In this document: in pieces, positions 8,218 through 17,861 of the stretch
Layout of the letters: each line of letters begins with the position of its first letter
Numbering within the stretch: the first letter of the stretch is position 1
NCBI RefSeq assembly: GCF_001428625.1
Contig: NZ_LMIE01000034.1
Location: 112,187-176,186 of the forward strand
Length of the DNA: 64,000 nucleotides
Direction: 5' to 3'
Source: Hydrogenophaga sp. Root209
Lineage (GTDB): Bacteria; Pseudomonadota; Gammaproteobacteria; Burkholderiales; Burkholderiaceae_C
The notes under the pieces: generated by a model
What the model was told of the DNA's origin: nothing
Databases searched by the model: none
The model's input: the letters and a program-made list of their open reading frames with translations, nothing else
Made by a program: the position numbers and the translations under genes

Positions 8218-10200
8218 CTATCGGGTCTGCGTGGCACGCACGCGCGCAAACTCAAGAAACCAGTCAAGGCTGGCGGGGTTGGCCAGCGCATCGCGGTTGA
8301 CCACTTTGTCGATGGGCTGGCCGAGCAGCAGCTTCTTGATCGGCAGTTCGAGCTTCTTGCCGGTGAGCGTGCGCGGCACCTCGGCCACGGGAAACACCTC
8401 GTCCGGCACATGGCGCGGCGACGCGGCCGCGCGGATGGCGCTCTTGATGCGCCCGATCAGCGGCGCGTCCAGCGCCACGCCCTGGCGCAGCACGACGAAC
8501 ATCGGCATATAGCTTTCGCGCCCCAGAAACTCAAGATCGACCACCAAACTGTCGAGCACTTCGGGCAGCGCCTCGACCACGCTGTAGATGTCGCTCGTGC
8601 CCATGCGCACGCCGTGGCGGTTGATGGTGGTGTCGCTGCGGCCGTAGATGATTGCGCCGCCGCGCGGTGTGATGCGAAGCCAGTCGCCATGCCGCCAGAC
8701 GCCGGGGTACATGTCGAAATAACTGTCCAGATAGCGCCGGTTGCCGGGGTCGTTCCAGAAGTAGAGGGGCATGGACGGCATGGGCGCGGTGCAGACCAAC
8801 TCACCCACCTCGTCCACGACCGGCTGGCCCTGCTCGTTGAAGGCCTCGACGCGCGCCCCGAGGCAGCGCCCCTGCATTTCTCCCACGACAACGGGCAGGG
8901 TCGGCACGCCGCCGACGAAGGCCCCTGCGAAGTCGGTGCCGCCGGAGATCGGGTTGATCCAGACATCGCGCCCGACATGCTTGGCAATCCACTGGTAGCT
9001 TTCCAGGGACAGTGGCGAGCCGGTCGAACCCACGGTGCGCAGCGGCCCCAGCGCGCCCACCTCGCGCGGCTCTACGCCTGTTTTCTGGCAGGCCGCATAA
9101 AACGCCGCACCGGCACCCAGAAACGTCACGCCGACTTCCCCCGCGAAGCGCCACAGCGTGGTGTAGTCGGGCCAGGCCGGGGCGCCGTCGTACAGGCAGA
9201 CCGTCGCCCCCACCAGCAAGCCACCCACCTGGCAGTTCCACATGATCCAGCCCGTGGTGGAAAACCAGTGGAAGCGGTCTTCGGGACCGAGGTCGTTGTG
9301 CAGGCGCATCAGCTTGACCTGCTCCAGCACGATGCCGCCATGGCCGTGCACGATGGGTTTGGGCAAGCCGGTGGTGCCCGATGAATACACCACCCACAGC
9401 GGGTGGTCGAAAGGCATTGACTCAATGCGCAGTTCAGCTGGGCCGCTGACCACCTCGCTCCAGAGCACGCCACCGCGCAGCGCGCCCACGCTGGCGCTGC
9501 GCTCCAGGTAGGGCAGGAGCACGCAGCGCTCGACGCTGGGCAGCCCGTCGAGCAGCATGGCCACGGTGTCGCGCCGGTCGAAGCGCTTGCCACCCCAGCG
9601 GTAGCCATCGACCGCGATCAACACCTTCGGATCGATTTGCCGGAAACGGTCCAGCACCGTGGGCGCCCCCATGTCGGGCGAGCACACCGACCAGATCGCC
9701 CCCACGGAAACCGTGGCCAGAAAAGCCACGATGGATTGCGGAATATTGGGCAGGTAGGCCACCACGCGGTCGCCCGGCCCCACGCCCGCTGCGCGCAGCC
9801 ACTGCGCCAGCGCCGCCACTTGGTCCTGCAGCGTGCGCCAAGACATGTCCGCCCGCTCGCCCGCTTCATTGCGAAAAACGATGGCCGGTCTGGCATCCGT
9901 AGCGTGCCGGAACACCTGCCGCGCATAGTTGGTGCGCGCGCCCACAAACCATTGCGCGCCCGGCATCTGCCGATCGCTCAGAACCGGGCCATTCCAGTCG
10001 TCGAGCGGAAGCTCAAAATAGCCGACGATGGCGCCCCAGAAACCCTCCAAGTCATCCACGGACCATTGCCACAAGGCCTCGTAGCCGGCAAAGCGCACGC
10101 CTTTTTCGCGTTCCAGCCATTGTTGGAAACAGGTCAACTCGGCACCCGCGATGCGATCCGCGCTGGGGATCCACAGAATGTCGGGCGAAGTTTTGCTCAT
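8218..10200 (-). CDS. aacS: Acetoacetyl-CoA synthetase (AacS), 660 aa
   Basis: AacS activates acetoacetate with ATP and CoA. The N-terminal ILWIPSADRIAGAELTCFQQ and FWGAIVGYFEL are typical of the acetyl/acetoacetyl-CoA synthetase subgroup. The adenylation motif is VVYSSGTTGLPKPIVHGHGG. FHWFSTTGWIMWNCQVGGL and the C-terminal PRTLTGKKLELPIKKLL (with the catalytic Lys) fit AacS. The length matches the family (about 650). The stop lies 31 bp upstream of the BadI-like start and its own start overlaps the CoA-transferase stop by 4 bp. An AacS in this place suggests that free acetoacetate, or a related 3-keto acid, is an end product to be recovered. Confidence 0.9.
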   Translation of the reverse strand: MSKTSPDILWIPSADRIAGAELTCFQQWLEREKGVRFAGYEALWQWSVDDLEGFWGAIVGYFELPLDDWNGPVLSDRQMPGAQWFVGARTNYARQVFRHATDARPAIVFRNEAGERADMSWRTLQDQVAALAQWLRAAGVGPGDRVVAYLPNIPQSIVAFLATVSVGAIWSVCSPDMGAPTVLDRFRQIDPKVLIAVDGYRWGGKRFDRRDTVAMLLDGLPSVERCVLLPYLERSASVGALRGGVLWSEVVSGPAELRIESMPFDHPLWVVYSSGTTGLPKPIVHGHGGIVLEQVKLMRLHNDLGPEDRFHWFSTTGWIMWNCQVGGLLVGATVCLYDGAPAWPDYTTLWRFAGEVGVTFLGAGAAFYAACQKTGVEPREVGALGPLRTVGSTGSPLSLESYQWIAKHVGRDVWINPISGGTDFAGAFVGGVPTLPVVVGEMQGRCLGARVEAFNEQGQPVVDEVGELVCTAPMPSMPLYFWNDPGNRRYLDSYFDMYPGVWRHGDWLRITPRGGAIIYGRSDTTINRHGVRMGTSDIYSVVEALPEVLDSLVVDLEFLGRESYMPMFVVLRQGVALDAPLIGRIKSAIRAAASPRHVPDEVFPVAEVPRTLTGKKLELPIKKLLLGQPIDKVVNRDALANPASLDWFLEFARVRATQTR

Positions 10201-11420
10201 GGTTTCCCTACTGCTGCGGTTGCCATGGCAGTTTCGTGCAGGCGCACGACCCCGTCGCGCACCAGTTGGGCAATCTCCGGCCCACCATAGCCCAGTTCGC
10301 CCAACACCGGCCCGGTATGCTGCCCCAGCGCGGGAGGTGCCAGCATGTCACCGATCTTGCGCATGCCCGCGGCAAGCTGCGCCGGAAAAGGGATTAGCGG
10401 CAGCCCCGGCATCTCAGGATGCTCCACGAAACGGGCGACCAGCACCGGGTCGGCCATGGCCTCGGACACCGTGTTCACCGGACCACAGGGAATATCGGCG
10501 GCCTCGAAGGCTGCCACCCAGGTAGCCGCCGAACGGGTGATGAAAATCGCCTCCAGTTCAGCCAGCAGCGCCGGCCGGTTGGCAATGCGCACCGCATTGC
10601 GCTGGTAACGCGGATCGTTGAGCCACTCCAGCCGCTCGATGACGGCGCAAAACCGCTTGAACGCACCTTCATTCACCACCGACACGCTGAACCAGGCACC
10701 GTCGGAGCCTCGAAAGTGACGGCTCGGCACAGCAATCGGCAGGTTCACCGCACGAACCGGCTCGCGCTGCTCAACCGCATATTCACCCACCTTGCTGGCA
10801 AGAAAATTGAACATGGTGTCCACCAGGGACAACTCCACGCGCTGCCCCTGGCCGGTCTGCTGCCAATGCATCACCGCGGCCAGCACGCCCAACGCGCCGC
10901 ACATGCCGGACGCCACATCGATGATCGGCAAGCCGATACGAACCGGTGGATTGCCCTCTTCCCCGCTGGCGTAGAAGGCCCCCGTCATGCCCTGCACCAC
11001 GCTGTCGACCGAGGGCCTGAGCCGGTAGTCGCCCTGCTCACCGAAGGCGCTGACCATGTAGTACACCAGCGTCGGGTTGATGCGCCGCACCGCGTCGTAG
11101 GTCAGCGCATGTGTCTCGGCAAAGTCGGGGCGAAAGTTGTGCACCAGAACCTGGGCTTTTGAAATCAGCCGCTCCAGCACCGAGCGCCCGGCAGGGGTGC
11201 GTATGTCCAGCGCGATCGACTCCTTGCCCCGGTTGCAGGTCATGAAAGCGACGCTGGAGTCGCCATAAAACGGCGGGCCAAAATGCCGCCCCTCCTCGCC
11301 GGTGATCGCCTCGACCTTGATGACGCGCGCGCCCAGATCGGCCAGCACCATGGCCGCGTAAGGCCCGGCAATCAAGCGGGACAGATCGATGACGGTGATG
11401 CCACTCAGAATGCCTTGCAC
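10197..11420 (-). CDS. Family III (CaiB/BaiF) CoA-transferase, 407 aa
   Basis: This is a second formyl-CoA-transferase-like protein, distinct from the one at 5-6.2 kb. The N-terminus MQGILSGITVIDLSRLIAGP and LADLGARVIKVEAITGEEGR are family-typical, as is CNRGKESIALDIRTPAGR. The catalytic Asp is probably in RPSVDSVVQGMTG. The C-terminal PALGQHTGPVLGELGYGG is also typical. The start is the first ATG of the frame and its stop overlaps the AacS start (ATGA). Two family III transferases in one cluster suggest that two different acids, perhaps the substrate and a diacid intermediate, are activated by CoA exchange. Confidence 0.9.
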   Translation of the reverse strand: MQGILSGITVIDLSRLIAGPYAAMVLADLGARVIKVEAITGEEGRHFGPPFYGDSSVAFMTCNRGKESIALDIRTPAGRSVLERLISKAQVLVHNFRPDFAETHALTYDAVRRINPTLVYYMVSAFGEQGDYRLRPSVDSVVQGMTGAFYASGEEGNPPVRIGLPIIDVASGMCGALGVLAAVMHWQQTGQGQRVELSLVDTMFNFLASKVGEYAVEQREPVRAVNLPIAVPSRHFRGSDGAWFSVSVVNEGAFKRFCAVIERLEWLNDPRYQRNAVRIANRPALLAELEAIFITRSAATWVAAFEAADIPCGPVNTVSEAMADPVLVARFVEHPEMPGLPLIPFPAQLAAGMRKIGDMLAPPALGQHTGPVLGELGYGGPEIAQLVRDGVVRLHETAMATAAVGKP

Positions 11421-11434
11421 GGCGCCGCCCTTTT

Positions 11435-12223
11435 TTACTTGCTGGCGCGCGAGCGGGTGCGGAAAGCCGCAATGCCGGCGCGATGCTCAGGCGTGTCTTC
11501 GAGCACCGCCATGTGCGAGGACACCATGTCCAAGTGCGTGGCGAGCGCCATGGTCTGGCTTTGGTAGACGGCGCGGCGAAAAAAGCGTACCGCCTGCTGC
11601 GGCTTGGCGGCAATGGTGCGCGCCATATCGTAGGTGGCGGTCATCAGTTCGGCATCGGGCACCACGCGATTGACCATGCCAATGCGTTCGGCCTCTTCCG
11701 CCCCCACCACGCGACCGGTCCAGAACAACTCAAGCGCGCGCGCGGTGCCAATCAGGCGCGGCAAGTACCAGGCACCGGCATCACCAGCCATCAGTCCGAT
11801 GTTGATATAACTCTCGGCAAGCGTGGCTGAGCTGGCCATCAAACGGATATCGCACATCAAAGCCATGTCGCAGCCAGCGCCTCGCGCAGCGCCGTTGACA
11901 GCGGCAATGACCGGTTTTTCCATCCGCTCCAGCGTGAGCGCAATGCGATGCACGTGGCGGTACAGAAAATCCTTGCGTCCCATGCTGTCCATTTCGCTGA
12001 ATTTGGCCATCTCCTCGAAATCGCCGCCGGCACAAAAAGCACGACCGGCACCGGTGACGACGATGACCTTGACTCGCTCATCAGCTTCGGCCTGCTCAAG
12101 TGCTGCGCGCCAAGCATCCACCATCTCAAGATCGAAGGCATTGAGCTGATCGGGCCGGTTGAGGGTCAGGGTCGCAATGCCGTCGGCATCAACCGCAAGC
12201 AAGATGGCAGGAACGACGGACAT
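11435..12223 (-). CDS. Enoyl-CoA hydratase/isomerase, 262 aa
   Basis: This crotonase-fold protein probably hydrates an enoyl-CoA or shifts a double bond. The oxyanion-hole blocks are GAGRAFCAGGDFEEMAKF and VNGAARGAGCDMALMCDIRL. In the second active-site region, ESYINIGLMAGDAGAWYL, a Gly-Asp pair stands where typical hydratases have a Glu-containing motif, so the reaction may not be plain hydration. The start is MSVVPAI at 12223; an upstream ATG ten codons earlier is less family-like. The CoA-transferase follows after 14 bp. Confidence 0.85.
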   Translation of the reverse strand: MSVVPAILLAVDADGIATLTLNRPDQLNAFDLEMVDAWRAALEQAEADERVKVIVVTGAGRAFCAGGDFEEMAKFSEMDSMGRKDFLYRHVHRIALTLERMEKPVIAAVNGAARGAGCDMALMCDIRLMASSATLAESYINIGLMAGDAGAWYLPRLIGTARALELFWTGRVVGAEEAERIGMVNRVVPDAELMTATYDMARTIAAKPQQAVRFFRRAVYQSQTMALATHLDMVSSHMAVLEDTPEHRAGIAAFRTRSRASK

Positions 12224-12250
12224 GGAAAACCTTTCTGACGGTGGGATGAA

Positions 12251-12276
12251 CAAGGATCAAGGATCAAGGATCAAGG
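12251..12276. repeat. Short tandem repeat, unit CAAGGAT
   Basis: Three perfect head-to-tail copies of CAAGGAT plus a partial fourth lie in the 215-bp gap between the acyl-CoA ligase gene and the crotonase gene. The rest of the gap (12277-12438) shows no gene and no clear terminator. The repeat could be a slippage product; no function is implied. Confidence 0.8.
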
Positions 12277-12438
12277 GCGACTGTCCGCGCCTGCCGGAAA
12301 CCGGCTGGTTTCGATAAAGGTCATGCGAACATATTGACAGAACGGTGGTTAGTTAGGACCTCAAGCCGAAGCACGCCTTGCAAGCAGCCTGGTCACAGGC
12401 GCGGGCGTGTGTTGCACACCCCATGACCTTCCCGACAC

Positions 12439-14031
12439 CTATCGTTCAATGTCCTCGTACAGGGCGCGATAGCTGTCACGCAGCGGATGCTTTTGAATCT
12501 TGCCGGTGGAGGTCATCGGCAAGGCATCGACGATGCGGATCGCCTTGGGCACCTCAAAGCCACCGAGATGCTCCTTGCAGTGGTTGATCAACTCGGCCTC
12601 GTCGGCCTGCGCCCCTGGCTTGAGCACCACGAAGGCGGTGACCGCCTCGACCCAGCGCGGGTGCGGCAAACCTACCGCCGCCACATTGGCCACCGCCGGG
12701 TGGCGCAGCAACGTGGCCTCGACCTTGATGGACGGCACGTTTTCGCCGCCGGTCTTGATCATGTCCTTCTTGCGGTCCCTGAACATCATCTGGCCATCGA
12801 CCCACATGCCGAGGTCACCGGTGTGGTGCCAGCCGAAAGCGCGTGCCTCGGCGGTGGCTTCGGGATTTTTGTAGTAGCCCTCCATCACGTTTGGACCGCG
12901 GTGCACGATCTCGCCGACCTCGCCGGGGCCGAGCAGCTGGCCCGCGTCGTCCATCACCGCCGTGTCGTTGATCAATGCACTGGCGCCCCAGTAGGAACCA
13001 AAGCGTTTAAGCTGCTCTTCGGGCCGGAAGGCCATGGTGAGCGGGTACATCTCGGTCTGGCCGGTGGCCAATGAGTAATTCGGGCAGAACTCGGCGATCA
13101 GGCGGCGCAGCAGGGTCTCGGCCATGGGCGCCATGGCGTACACGCACATGCGCAGGCTCGACAGGTCGCGCCCCGGGCGCGAGGGATGATCGAGCATGGC
13201 CTGGTGCATCAGCGGCAAGCCCACCAGCAAGGTCACCCGTTCACGCTCGATGGCGTCGAGCATGGCGGCGGGTTCGAAAGCGCGCATCACAATCACCGTG
13301 CCGCCGCCCGCCAGCACGCCGCACATCAGCGTGTGCTGGGCGCAATGAAAGAGGGGCAGCACGGCAATGTTCACGGCATCGCGCCACACCCCCAACTCAA
13401 GCGCGTTGTTCATCGCTGCCATCACCACCGACAAATGGCTTTGCATCACCCCTTTAGGGCGGCCGGTGGTTCCGCTGGTGTACATGATCTGGGCTACGTC
13501 GCGGTCATGAATTTCGACCTCGGACTCAGTGGCAGACTGCGCAGCAATCGCTGCAGCGAAGCTGCAGAAAGCCCCAGCCCCCTCGCCTTCCAGCACCCAT
13601 CCGCGACCGGGCTGCGCCTCGATGGCTGCACGCAACTCCGGGCGCACCAGCAGAGCGGCATCCACCAGCAGGAAGCGCGCCTCAGAGTGGTCGATGATGT
13701 AGCGAACGTCATCCAGCCCCAGGCCGGTGTTGATCGGCACCCAGATCAGGCCGGCGCGATGGATGCCGAACATGGCCACCAGGAACTCAAGCGAGTTATT
13801 GCATAGCGTGGTCACGCGGTCACCTCGCACCAAGCCAGCGGCCAGCAAGGCATTGGCGCAGCGGGTCACGCGCTCATCGAGCTCACCGTAGCTCATGCTC
13901 TGATCGCCGAGCACGAACGCCGTCTTGGCGCGGTCTCGCGCTGCCGAGCGGCGCAGGAAGTCGCCGATGGCCACGCGGGCAATTGCGCCAGGGGATGGCA
14001 CATCAGCGATGACGGAGGTTGATGGGCTCAT
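12439..14031 (-). CDS. AMP-dependent acyl-CoA synthetase/ligase, 530 aa
   Basis: This ANL-superfamily enzyme activates a carboxylic acid to its CoA thioester through an acyl-adenylate. The ATP-binding P-loop is IMYTSGTTGRPKGVMQSH. The A5 region is SLATGQTEMYPLTMAF, then GWHHTGDLGMWVDGQMMFRD and RKKDMIKTGGENVPSIKVE, and near the end is the catalytic Lys in TSTGKIQKHPLR. The length is normal for fatty- or aromatic-acid ligases. It is probably the first, activating step of the pathway. It lies downstream of etfA in the same direction after a 99-bp gap, and the substrate cannot be deduced. Confidence 0.9.
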   Translation of the reverse strand: MSPSTSVIADVPSPGAIARVAIGDFLRRSAARDRAKTAFVLGDQSMSYGELDERVTRCANALLAAGLVRGDRVTTLCNNSLEFLVAMFGIHRAGLIWVPINTGLGLDDVRYIIDHSEARFLLVDAALLVRPELRAAIEAQPGRGWVLEGEGAGAFCSFAAAIAAQSATESEVEIHDRDVAQIMYTSGTTGRPKGVMQSHLSVVMAAMNNALELGVWRDAVNIAVLPLFHCAQHTLMCGVLAGGGTVIVMRAFEPAAMLDAIERERVTLLVGLPLMHQAMLDHPSRPGRDLSSLRMCVYAMAPMAETLLRRLIAEFCPNYSLATGQTEMYPLTMAFRPEEQLKRFGSYWGASALINDTAVMDDAGQLLGPGEVGEIVHRGPNVMEGYYKNPEATAEARAFGWHHTGDLGMWVDGQMMFRDRKKDMIKTGGENVPSIKVEATLLRHPAVANVAAVGLPHPRWVEAVTAFVVLKPGAQADEAELINHCKEHLGGFEVPKAIRIVDALPMTSTGKIQKHPLRDSYRALYEDIER

Positions 14032-14130
14032 GATCGATGTCTCCTACTTTTTGAATTGTTTGGCCGGTGCCGCCGACCATACTGCCAGGAACAGGCCTGG
14101 CCTCTGCTTTACCTCGGCATCCGCTGCAAC

Positions 14131-15069
14131 CTATAACGCAGTCACCAATTCGGGCACCGCTGTGAACAGATCCGCCACCAGCCCATAGTCGGCCACCTGG
14201 AAGATCGGCGCTTCGGCGTCCTTGTTGATCGCAACGATCACCTTGCTGTCCTTCATGCCGGCCAGGTGCTGGATGGCGCCCGAGATGCCAACCGCCACGT
14301 ACAACTGGGGTGCCACGATCTTGCCGGTCTGGCCGACCTGGTAGTCGTTGGGCGCGTAGCCGGCGTCGACGGCGGCGCGCGAGGCGCCGATCGCCGCGCC
14401 AAGCTTGTCGGCCAGCGGCTCCAGCACGGCGTGAAACTTGTCGGCCGCGCCCAGTCCGCGTCCGCCCGATACGATGACCGATGCAGCGGCGAGTTCCGGG
14501 CGCTCCAGCTTCACCACCTCACGCCCGACCAGGGTGGTCAAGCCGAGATCGCCAGCCGCGTCCAGCGTCTCGACCGCTGCCGTGCCGCCCGCACCGACCG
14601 GGTCGAAGGCGGTGGTGCGAATGCTCAGCACCTTGATGGCATCCTTCGATTGCACGCGGGCCAGCGCGTTGCCGGCATAGAACGGGCGCAGGAAGGTGTC
14701 GGGCGACTCGATCGCGATCACGTCCGACACCTGGGAGGCGTCCAGCAAGGCCGCCACGCGCGGCAGCACGTTCTTGCCAAAGGCGGTGGCTGGCGCCAGC
14801 ACATGGGTGTAGCCGACATCGGCGCGCACGCGTGAGCGCACCAGCTCGGCCAGGTTCTCGGCCAGGTGGGCCTCTAGGTGCGCCGCGTCAACGTGCAGCA
14901 CCTTGCTCACGCCCGCAACCGCCGCCGCAGTCTGGGCCACGGCAGCGCAGTTGCGGCCCGCCACCAGCACATGAATGTCGCCGCCGATGCGCGTGGCGGC
15001 GGCAATCGTGTTCAGCGTGGCCGCTTTGAGTACGGCGTTGTCGTGTTCCGCAATGATCAGGGTTGCCAT
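14131..15069 (-). CDS. etfA: Electron transfer flavoprotein alpha subunit, 312 aa
   Basis: EtfA (FixB type) forms the ETF heterodimer, holds FAD and passes electrons from the acyl-CoA dehydrogenases to ETF:quinone oxidoreductase. The FAD-binding C-terminal domain is clear: [33 protein letters not shown] and [21 protein letters not shown]-terminal blocks such as [20 protein letters not shown] also fit. The start shares one base with the etfB stop, indicating coupled translation. A dedicated ETF in the cluster supports the presence of several dehydrogenases. Confidence 0.95.
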   Translation of the reverse strand: MATLIIAEHDNAVLKAATLNTIAAATRIGGDIHVLVAGRNCAAVAQTAAAVAGVSKVLHVDAAHLEAHLAENLAELVRSRVRADVGYTHVLAPATAFGKNVLPRVAALLDASQVSDVIAIESPDTFLRPFYAGNALARVQSKDAIKVLSIRTTAFDPVGAGGTAAVETLDAAGDLGLTTLVGREVVKLERPELAAASVIVSGGRGLGAADKFHAVLEPLADKLGAAIGASRAAVDAGYAPNDYQVGQTGKIVAPQLYVAVGISGAIQHLAGMKDSKVIVAINKDAEAPIFQVADYGLVADLFTAVPELVTAL

Positions 15070-15818
15070 CAGATCACCTTCGCTTCTTCTTTGAGTCGTT
15101 TGACGAGTTCGGCCGGGTCGGCCACCTTGATGCCGGCCTTGCGGGTCGGCGGCTCGCTGACGTGCAGGGTCACGGTGCGTGGCGCAATGTCGATGCCGAG
15201 CTCGGCCGCCTTGATCACCTCCATCGGCTTTTTCTTGGCCTTCATGATGTTGGGCAGCGTGATGAAGCGCGGCTCGTTCAGGCGCAGGTCGGTCGTGATC
15301 ACGGCCGGCAGCTTCATGGCCAGGGTTTCCAGGCCACCGTCGATCTCGCGAGTGATGGTGGCCGTGTCGCCGCTGATCTGCACCTTGGAGGCGAAGCTGG
15401 CCTGGGCCCAGCCCATCAGCGCGCCAAACATCTGGCCAGTCTGGCCAGCGTCGTCATCAATCGCCTGCTTGCCGAAGATGGCGAACTGCACACCTTCTTT
15501 TTGGGCCACATGCTGCATCAGCTTGGCCACCGCGAGCGGTTCGAGCGCGGCGTCAGTTTCAACCAGCACGGCGCGATCAGCGCCGATGGCCATGGCGCTG
15601 CGCAGCGTTTCCTGGCAAGCCGCCGGGCCACAGGAAACAACGATCACTTCAGAAGCGACACCGGCCTCCCTGAGGCGCACCGCCTCTTCGCAGGCGATCT
15701 CGTCGAAAGGGTTCATGGACAACTTCTGGTTCGCGAGATCGACTCCCGAACCGTCGGACTTGACGCGGGCCTTGACGTTGTAGTCCAGCACCCGCTTGAC
15801 GGCGACCAATATCTTCAC
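15069..15818 (-). CDS. etfB: Electron transfer flavoprotein beta subunit, 249 aa
   Basis: EtfB (FixA type) carries AMP and the recognition surface for dehydrogenases. [20 protein letters not shown], then [20 protein letters not shown], and [15 protein letters not shown] with its AMP-binding residues are typical. The signature-like [21 protein letters not shown] and the C-terminal [16 protein letters not shown] are present. It is the first gene of the long minus-strand set and lies 66 bp from the end of the TetR gene, also on the minus strand. Its promoter should lie in that gap, or transcription may read through from the TetR gene. Confidence 0.95.
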   Translation of the reverse strand: MKILVAVKRVLDYNVKARVKSDGSGVDLANQKLSMNPFDEIACEEAVRLREAGVASEVIVVSCGPAACQETLRSAMAIGADRAVLVETDAALEPLAVAKLMQHVAQKEGVQFAIFGKQAIDDDAGQTGQMFGALMGWAQASFASKVQISGDTATITREIDGGLETLAMKLPAVITTDLRLNEPRFITLPNIMKAKKKPMEVIKAAELGIDIAPRTVTLHVSEPPTRKAGIKVADPAELVKRLKEEAKVI

Positions 15819-15883
15819 TTTATCTCCATGTGACTAAAAATAAACAATTGAAAACGGTAAGATGAAAGCCGAATCCGGCCCGT

Positions 15884-16489
15884 TCAATCACGGCTCACTC
15901 CCGATGCGGCCACACGAGGAAACAGCATCGCGTACATGCGCTGCGCCAACGCATCGATGTCCAGACGCCCGCCAGGCCGGTACCACTGCGCCGTCCAGTT
16001 GAGGGCACCGAGAACTGTCTGGCGCACCAACACGACATCTGTATCGACCAGGCCCAGCGCCGCAGCCTCGCTGATCGGCGTCATCCACAAGGTCTCGTAG
16101 GCGTCGCGCGATGCCATCACCCGGGTCTGGGCGGCCGGCGAAAGGCTGCGCCACTCATAGAGCAGCACGGTCATGGCGTCGAGCCTCGTACCCAGCAAAG
16201 CCTTCAGGTGGCTGCGCACCATCGACAGCAGCCGCTCGGGCAAGCGAACTTCGCCAGCCAGCCCGTCGCGCACCGACCGCATGATGTCGCGAACACCCTC
16301 CTCCATGATCGCCACCAGCAGATCCTCCTTGGTCGCGAAATGGTAGAAGAGCGAGCCTGAAGTCATGCCCATGGCTTGGGCAATCTCGCGCACCGAAGTG
16401 CGCTCAAAACCCTGGCGCCGGAACCGGCTCGCCGCGGCCGCCAGGATCGCATCTCTGCGCGAGAGTGGGTTGTCTTGCTCCTTTGCCAT
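15884..16489 (-). CDS. TetR/AcrR family regulator, 201 aa
   Basis: The N-terminal helix-turn-helix domain is clear: ILAAAASRFRRQGFERTSVR, then EIAQAMGMTSGSLFYHFATK. The C-terminal ligand-binding part is TetR_C-like. The start is put at MAKEQDNP (16489); an upstream codon at 16513 would run into the promoter. The gene stands between the two arms of the catabolic cluster and is divergent from the first plus-strand dehydrogenase, so it probably represses the cluster and responds to an acyl-CoA. Its HTH region strongly resembles that of the TetR at 35 kb. Confidence 0.9.
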   Translation of the reverse strand: MAKEQDNPLSRRDAILAAAASRFRRQGFERTSVREIAQAMGMTSGSLFYHFATKEDLLVAIMEEGVRDIMRSVRDGLAGEVRLPERLLSMVRSHLKALLGTRLDAMTVLLYEWRSLSPAAQTRVMASRDAYETLWMTPISEAAALGLVDTDVVLVRQTVLGALNWTAQWYRPGGRLDIDALAQRMYAMLFPRVAASGVSRD

Positions 16490-16634
16490 GCCGTATACTA
16501 TATCATCTAACAAGCGTTTGGTCGATTGGTTTGTCTATCGTGCGTTGGGTGCTTCCGGCGCTTTCCCACGTGGACGAGCAACTCTTCGCGACCGTCGGCC
16601 ATGCCAGTGCCAATGCCAATGCCAATCGAACTTC
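16490..16634. promoter_or_regulatory. Divergent control region between tetR and the plus-strand operon
   Basis: The 145-bp gap holds an AT-rich stretch (GTATACTATAT, 16493-16503) just upstream of tetR and a near-palindrome CAAGCGTTTG (16511-16520, 8 of 10 bases symmetric), a plausible TetR operator. Closer to the dehydrogenase start lie three copies of GCCAAT. No strong -35/-10 pair was identified. The operator call is an inference from position and symmetry. Confidence 0.4.
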
Positions 16635-17783
16635 ATGGACAGACCCATGCTCAACCGCACCCTCTTCGGTGAAGAACACGAACTCTTCCGGGACCAGGCA
16701 CGTCGCTTTCTGGAAGAAGAAGTCATACCTCATCACGCCGGCTGGGAAAACGATGGCATCGTGCCGCGCGCCGTCTGGCGCAAGGCCGGCGCCGCCGGCC
16801 TGCTGTGCCCCGCCATACCCGAGCAATACGGAGGCGGTGGCGGTACGCGCCTGCACAGTGCTGTGCTCATTGAAGAAGTCTCGCGCGCCGGCACCAGCGG
16901 CATTGGCTTCGGCCTGCACTCCGACATCGTGGCACCCTACATCCTGGCCTACGGCACCGAGGCGCAAAAGCGCAACTGGCTGCCGAAGATGGCCACCGGC
17001 GAAGTGATTGGCGCCATCGCCATGACTGAGCCGGGCGCGGGCAGCGACCTGCAAAGCGTGCGCACCAGTGCGGTCCGTGACGGCGACGAACTTGTGATCA
17101 ATGGTCAAAAGACCTTTATCACCAACGGCCAGAACGCCGACGTGGTGATCGTTGTCGCCAAGACCGACCCGACGCAAGGCGCCAAGGGAACCTCGCTGGT
17201 GCTGGTCGAGACCAATCGCCCCGGCTTCACGCGCGGGCGCAATCTCGAAAAAATCGGCATGAAGGCGCAGGACACCTCGGAACTCTTCTTCGAAGACGTG
17301 CGCGTGCCGGCCAGCAACATCCTCGGCGGCGATGGCAAGGGCTTTTTCCTGCTGATGCAGGAACTGGCCTGGGAGCGCATGCAGATCGCCATCGGCGCGG
17401 TGGCGGGCGCCGAGGCCGCGCTCGAATGGACCCTGGCCTACACCAAGGATCGCAAGGCCTTCGGCCAGCGCGTGATCGATTTCCAGCACAACCGCTTCAA
17501 GCTCGCCGAAATGAAAACCGAGGTGCAGATCGCACAGGTCTTTGTCGACCGTCTGCTCGGCCTGCTGATGGACGGTCAACTTGATGCCGCCACCGCCGCG
17601 ATGGCCAAGTACTGGACCACCGACCTGCACTGCAAGGTGATCGACCAATGCCTGCAGATGTTCGGCGGCTTCGGCTACATGTGGGAGTACCCGATTGCCC
17701 GCGCCTATGCGGATGCGCGCGTCGCGCGCATCTACGGTGGCGCCAACGAAATCATGAAGGAAATCATCAGCCGCACGCTGTAG
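16635..17783 (+). CDS. Acyl-CoA dehydrogenase, 382 aa
   Basis: First gene of the plus-strand operon. It resembles long-chain or citronellyl-CoA-type dehydrogenases: RTLFGEEHELFRDQARRFLE at the N-terminus, AIPEQYGGGGG, the FAD block AMTEPGAGSDLQSVRTSA and VINGQKTFITNGQNADVVIV. The C-terminal MFGGFGYMWEYPIARAYADA and RIYGGANEIMKEIISR are typical, the Gly-Gly-x-Gly and the region around YGGANEIM lying near flavin and substrate. The start at MDRPML (16635) is preferred; MLNRTL at 16647 is possible. The frame is open further upstream, into the regulatory region. The thiolase gene follows after 78 bp. Confidence 0.92.
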   Translation: MDRPMLNRTLFGEEHELFRDQARRFLEEEVIPHHAGWENDGIVPRAVWRKAGAAGLLCPAIPEQYGGGGGTRLHSAVLIEEVSRAGTSGIGFGLHSDIVAPYILAYGTEAQKRNWLPKMATGEVIGAIAMTEPGAGSDLQSVRTSAVRDGDELVINGQKTFITNGQNADVVIVVAKTDPTQGAKGTSLVLVETNRPGFTRGRNLEKIGMKAQDTSELFFEDVRVPASNILGGDGKGFFLLMQELAWERMQIAIGAVAGAEAALEWTLAYTKDRKAFGQRVIDFQHNRFKLAEMKTEVQIAQVFVDRLLGLLMDGQLDAATAAMAKYWTTDLHCKVIDQCLQMFGGFGYMWEYPIARAYADARVARIYGGANEIMKEIISRTL

Positions 17784-17861
17784 CAACTGCTGCCAGCCGC
17801 CTGCCGCTCTTCCGCCCTCTTGCCTATCGCATCCCCAGATTCAGAAAGAAGGAAACCCAAC

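Noticed and set aside
16503-17786. A 427-codon minus-strand open frame opposite the acyl-CoA dehydrogenase
   Set aside because: No recognisable domain, and it fully overlaps a clear dehydrogenase gene.
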